Assembly: GCA_023257915.1 (NCBI GenBank)
Contig: JALRBB010000245.1
Location: 1 to 17,868, forward strand
DNA: 17,868 nucleotides
DNA from: Quisquiliibacterium sp.
Lineage (GTDB): Bacteria > Pseudomonadota > Gammaproteobacteria > Burkholderiales > Burkholderiaceae_E
Reading direction: 5' to 3'
In this document: positions 15,727 to 17,868 of the stretch, in pieces
How positions within the stretch are numbered: position 1 is the first letter of the stretch
Layout of the letters: each line of letters starts with the position of its first letter
Notes under the pieces: model-generated
What the model was told of the DNA's origin: nothing
The model's database searches: none
The model's input: only the letters and a program-made list of their open reading frames with translations
Translations under genes and position numbers: made by a program

Positions 15727-16641
15727 TCAGCGTCCGAATAAACGCGCCAGACGCGAACCGAGACGCTGGGATGGCTCATCCTCGCCAGCCAGGCGCATCA
15801 GCGCCGACAGGTCCTCGATCCCGAGGGATTTTCGCAACTGGTTGACCAGGGCTTGCTGCAAGGCCCGGAACGGCACCGGCTTGCTCAAATACGCATCGCA
15901 GCCGGCGAGCGCACCGCGAGCAAGGTCAAACGGAGAACTTCGGCTAGTCAAAATGATCACCGGCATCTTTCGCCAGCGCTGATCGCGCTTGATTTCTCGA
16001 GTCAGCTTGTAACCGTCAGAATCGGGCATCACGACATCGATTAGCGCCAGATCGAAGGAAGCGGATTCGAGTTGCTGCATCGCCTCGCTTGCCGAATTCG
16101 CGGTCACACAGCCCAACCCAAGCCGCTCCAGGGCGATCTTCAACTGGGTGCGGACAGTCGCACTATCGTCGACCACCAGGACTTGCAGGGGCTGTGCTGA
16201 ACGTTTTGGTCGGACTCTTACCCGCGGTTCCGGCTTAGGTTCCGGCTTAGGTTCCGGCTTAGGCTCCGGCTTGGGTTCTGACTTCGACTCGACATCGGAA
16301 GCGTCTGCCTGAAGTGCAGCAACCGCCTTATTCAGGCTCGGCAGCAATTGCAGCGCAAGGCGATCAACCGAGATCGCACCGGTGTTTCCGGGAGCCATGC
16401 CGCGCGGCAAGGCGACGATCAGCCGCCGGCCGCCACCTGCGGTGCGCAGTCGAGCGGCGGCCTGCCGGCCTTCCGGATCGAACACGTTGGCCACCAGCAG
16501 GTCAAAGTGCGAGTCGCCCGGGTCGGCCAGCTGGTATTGGTTGCTGTTGTACTGGCTGTGTCGAAACACGATCTCGATCAGCCGCAATTCGCGCTGTTCC
16601 AGACCAATCGCAGCAACCCGAAAAACCGGCTTGTCCCCCAT
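15727..16641 (-). CDS. Response regulator with N-terminal pseudo-receiver-like domain and (EPKP)n linker
   Basis: A 304-residue protein. Residues 5-110 alternate beta strands and helices (FRVAAIG, FDLLVANVF, RRLIVALP) like a receiver fold but lack the acidic pocket. Residues 120-145 are a Lys/Glu/Pro linker of four- to five-fold EPKP repeats. Residues 152-270 are a complete receiver domain: acidic pair Asp158-Asp159 (LVVDDSATVRTQ), phosphorylation site Asp202 (LIDVVMPDSDGY), Thr232 (ILTSR) and Lys254 (LSKP). A basic amphipathic tail follows (SQRLGSRLARLFGR). No DNA-binding or enzymatic output domain is present. ATG 16641 is preferred because GAGG lies six bases upstream; ATG 16647 touches that site and adds two residues. 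A small hairpin, GCGCC-ACT-GGCGC, lies just upstream (16652-16664). It is coupled to the kinase gene and probably its partner. Confidence 0.88.
   Translation of the reverse strand: MGDKPVFRVAAIGLEQRELRLIEIVFRHSQYNSNQYQLADPGDSHFDLLVANVFDPEGRQAAARLRTAGGGRRLIVALPRGMAPGNTGAISVDRLALQLLPSLNKAVAALQADASDVESKSEPKPEPKPEPKPEPKPEPRVRVRPKRSAQPLQVLVVDDSATVRTQLKIALERLGLGCVTANSASEAMQQLESASFDLALIDVVMPDSDGYKLTREIKRDQRWRKMPVIILTSRSSPFDLARGALAGCDAYLSKPVPFRALQQALVNQLRKSLGIEDLSALMRLAGEDEPSQRLGSRLARLFGR
16226..16285. repeat. 12-bp tandem repeat coding the EPKP linker
   Basis: Five units of 12 bases. The first three are identical (GGTTCCGGCTTA on the plus strand); the fourth and fifth have drifted (GGCTCCGGCTTG, GGTTCTGACTTC). 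On the minus strand the unit encodes K-P-E-P. The identical first copies suggest recent slippage or amplification, and changes in copy number preserve the reading frame. Confidence 0.95.
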
Positions 16642-16758
16642 CTCCATCCTCGCGCCACTGGCGCCTGCAGCCTAAACCCGCCCCCGCTTGAGCGTAACCT
16701 GCGTGTGCGCCGATCGCCAACTTCGGTCCGCATCCTGTCCGCATGCTAGGATTTTGCG

Positions 16759-17868
16759 ATGAGCCAAAGCGACTACCACGGATTCGACACCCTCGCGCTG
16801 CACGCGGGCGCCAGCCCGGACAGCGACTTCGGAGCCCGCGCCACACCGATCTACCTGTCCACTGCCTTCGTCTTTCGAGACTCCGACCAGGCCGCTGGCC
16901 TGTTCAACATGGAGCAGTCGGGCCATGTCTACTCGCGCATCAGCAACCCGACGGTGGCAGTGCTCGAGGAGCGGATCGCCGCGCTGGAGCGCGGCGTGGG
17001 CGCAATCGCAACCGCCAGCGGACAGGCTGCACTGCACCTGGCGATCGCCACGCTAGCGGGAGCCGGCAGCCACATCGTCGCGTCTCGCGCGCTGTATGGC
17101 GGCTCGCACAATCTGCTCGACTATACGCTGCGCCGCTTCGGCATCGAGACGACCTTCGTCGCGCCTCGCGACCTGCAGGCATGGCGCGACGCACTGCGTC
17201 CCAATACCCGACTGCTGTTCGGCGAAACCGTTGGCAACCCTGGCCTCGATGTGCTCGATATTCCGTCGGTGGCCGAGATCGCCCACGGACACAAGGTCCC
17301 GTTACTGGTCGACTCCACGTTCACGACGCCGTACCTGATCCGGCCCTTTGATCACGGCGCCGACCTGGTCTATCACTCGGCGACCAAGTTCCTGTGCGGA
17401 CATGGCACCGTGGTCGGCGGACTGCTGGTGGATTCGGGCAAGTTCGACTGGTTCGCCTCCGGCAAGTTTCCGGAACTCACCGAGCCATACGACGGTTTTC
17501 ACGGCATGGTTTTCGCCGAGGAATCGACTGTCGCTCCGTTCCTGCTGCGAGCTCGACGCGAGGGCTTACGTGACTTCGGCGCCTGCATGAGCCCGATGAA
17601 TGCGTTTCAGATCCTGCAAGGGGTCGAGACACTGTCTATGCGCATGGACCGTCATGTCTCGAACACGATGAAGATCGTCGAGTTTCTGGCCTCTCACCCG
17701 ATGGTGACCCGGATCGCGCATCCGTCGCTTGAGTCGCATCCCGACCATGCCCTGGCCAGGCGATTGCTGCCTCGCGGTGCCGGAGCGGTGTTCAGCTTCG
17801 ACCTGAAGGGCGATCGTGCCGCGGGTCGCCGTTTCGTTGAGTCGCTGCAGGTCTTTTCTCATCTCGCC
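16759..17868 (+). CDS. metY: O-acetylhomoserine aminocarboxypropyltransferase (sulfhydrylase), 3' end cut
   Basis: The first 370 codons of a PLP enzyme of the Cys/Met-metabolism family; a full protein would be about 430 residues and runs off the right edge. It should make homocysteine from O-acetylhomoserine and sulfide (direct sulfhydrylation). The Schiff-base lysine is Lys210 in VYHSATKFLCGHG. Other marks are YSRISNPTVAVLEERIAALE (58-77), the phosphate-binding TASGQAALH (85-93), GETVGNPG (155-162) and LLVDSTFTTPYL (182-193). The N-terminus GFDTLALHAGASPDSDFGARATPIY favours MetY over MetZ or MetB, although O-succinylhomoserine use cannot be excluded. AGGA lies seven bases before the ATG. It is divergent from the response regulator with a 117-base gap. 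No SAM riboswitch is visible in that gap. Confidence 0.92.
   Translation, partial: MSQSDYHGFDTLALHAGASPDSDFGARATPIYLSTAFVFRDSDQAAGLFNMEQSGHVYSRISNPTVAVLEERIAALERGVGAIATASGQAALHLAIATLAGAGSHIVASRALYGGSHNLLDYTLRRFGIETTFVAPRDLQAWRDALRPNTRLLFGETVGNPGLDVLDIPSVAEIAHGHKVPLLVDSTFTTPYLIRPFDHGADLVYHSATKFLCGHGTVVGGLLVDSGKFDWFASGKFPELTEPYDGFHGMVFAEESTVAPFLLRARREGLRDFGACMSPMNAFQILQGVETLSMRMDRHVSNTMKIVEFLASHPMVTRIAHPSLESHPDHALARRLLPRGAGAVFSFDLKGDRAAGRRFVESLQVFSHLA

Noticed and set aside
16226..16285. Direct repeats as a CRISPR-like or integration signal
   Set aside because: The 12-bp units are contiguous with no spacers and are in frame within a Pro/Glu/Lys linker. They are a coding repeat.
16648..16758. 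SAM or other riboswitch ahead of metY
   Set aside because: The gap is only 111-117 bases and shows none of the extended conserved helices of known SAM riboswitches.

Overview
This GC-rich window is an ordinary-looking chromosomal segment, most likely from a betaproteobacterium. The taxonomic reading is inference. It rests on the gene orders ndk-rlmN-pilF-rodZ and surE-pcm-nlpD-exonuclease-rlmD, on the RlmN sequence style, and on the type of O-acetylhomoserine sulfhydrylase at the right edge. No tRNA, rRNA, insertion sequence, prophage, CRISPR array or integration site is visible.

Left block (1-2812, minus strand): a nucleotide and RNA housekeeping run that leads into cell-shape and pilus genes. 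Its order of transcription is ndk (nucleoside diphosphate kinase), rlmN (23S rRNA/tRNA adenine-C2 methyltransferase), pilF/pilW (TPR lipoprotein for type IV pili) and the N-terminus of rodZ, which is cut by the window edge. A roughly 400-base gene-free stretch follows (2813-3212), holding a likely divergent promoter pair. Next comes a monocistronic Bax-inhibitor/YccA-type membrane protein on the plus strand, closed by a clear intrinsic terminator.

CoA-thioester block (4081-8172): an AMP-forming acyl-CoA synthetase and a crotonase on the plus strand converge on a pncC-type amidohydrolase and a class III (CaiB/BaiF) CoA-transferase on the minus strand. The three CoA enzymes resemble a CaiC/CaiD/CaiB-like activation and hydration set of unknown substrate. 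The synthetase gene is broken by one in-frame TGA at 4903, while every adenylation motif downstream is intact. This is the clearest lesion in the window.

Middle block (minus strand, read from 12940 down to 6502): surE, pcm, nlpD, a DEDDy 3'-5' exonuclease, rlmD, the CoA-transferase and pncC are closely spaced or overlapping and could be one transcript. rpoS, which commonly follows nlpD, is absent. nlpD overlaps the exonuclease by one base. NlpD has no recognisable LysM domain, and Pcm carries a long Pro/Ala/Glu-rich N-terminal extension built partly from a 24-bp tandem repeat.

Signalling block (minus strand, read from 16641 down to 13073): a response regulator with an extra N-terminal domain and an (EPKP)n linker, then a 712-residue Hpt/CheA-type kinase, then a two-CBS-domain protein. 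The kinase keeps its phosphoacceptor His and ATP-binding boxes but has no CheW-like domain, no receiver and little of a dimerisation domain. No methyl-accepting receptor, cheW, cheR or cheB gene lies nearby. This is the least ordinary system in the window. The right edge holds the divergent, truncated metY gene for sulfur assimilation.
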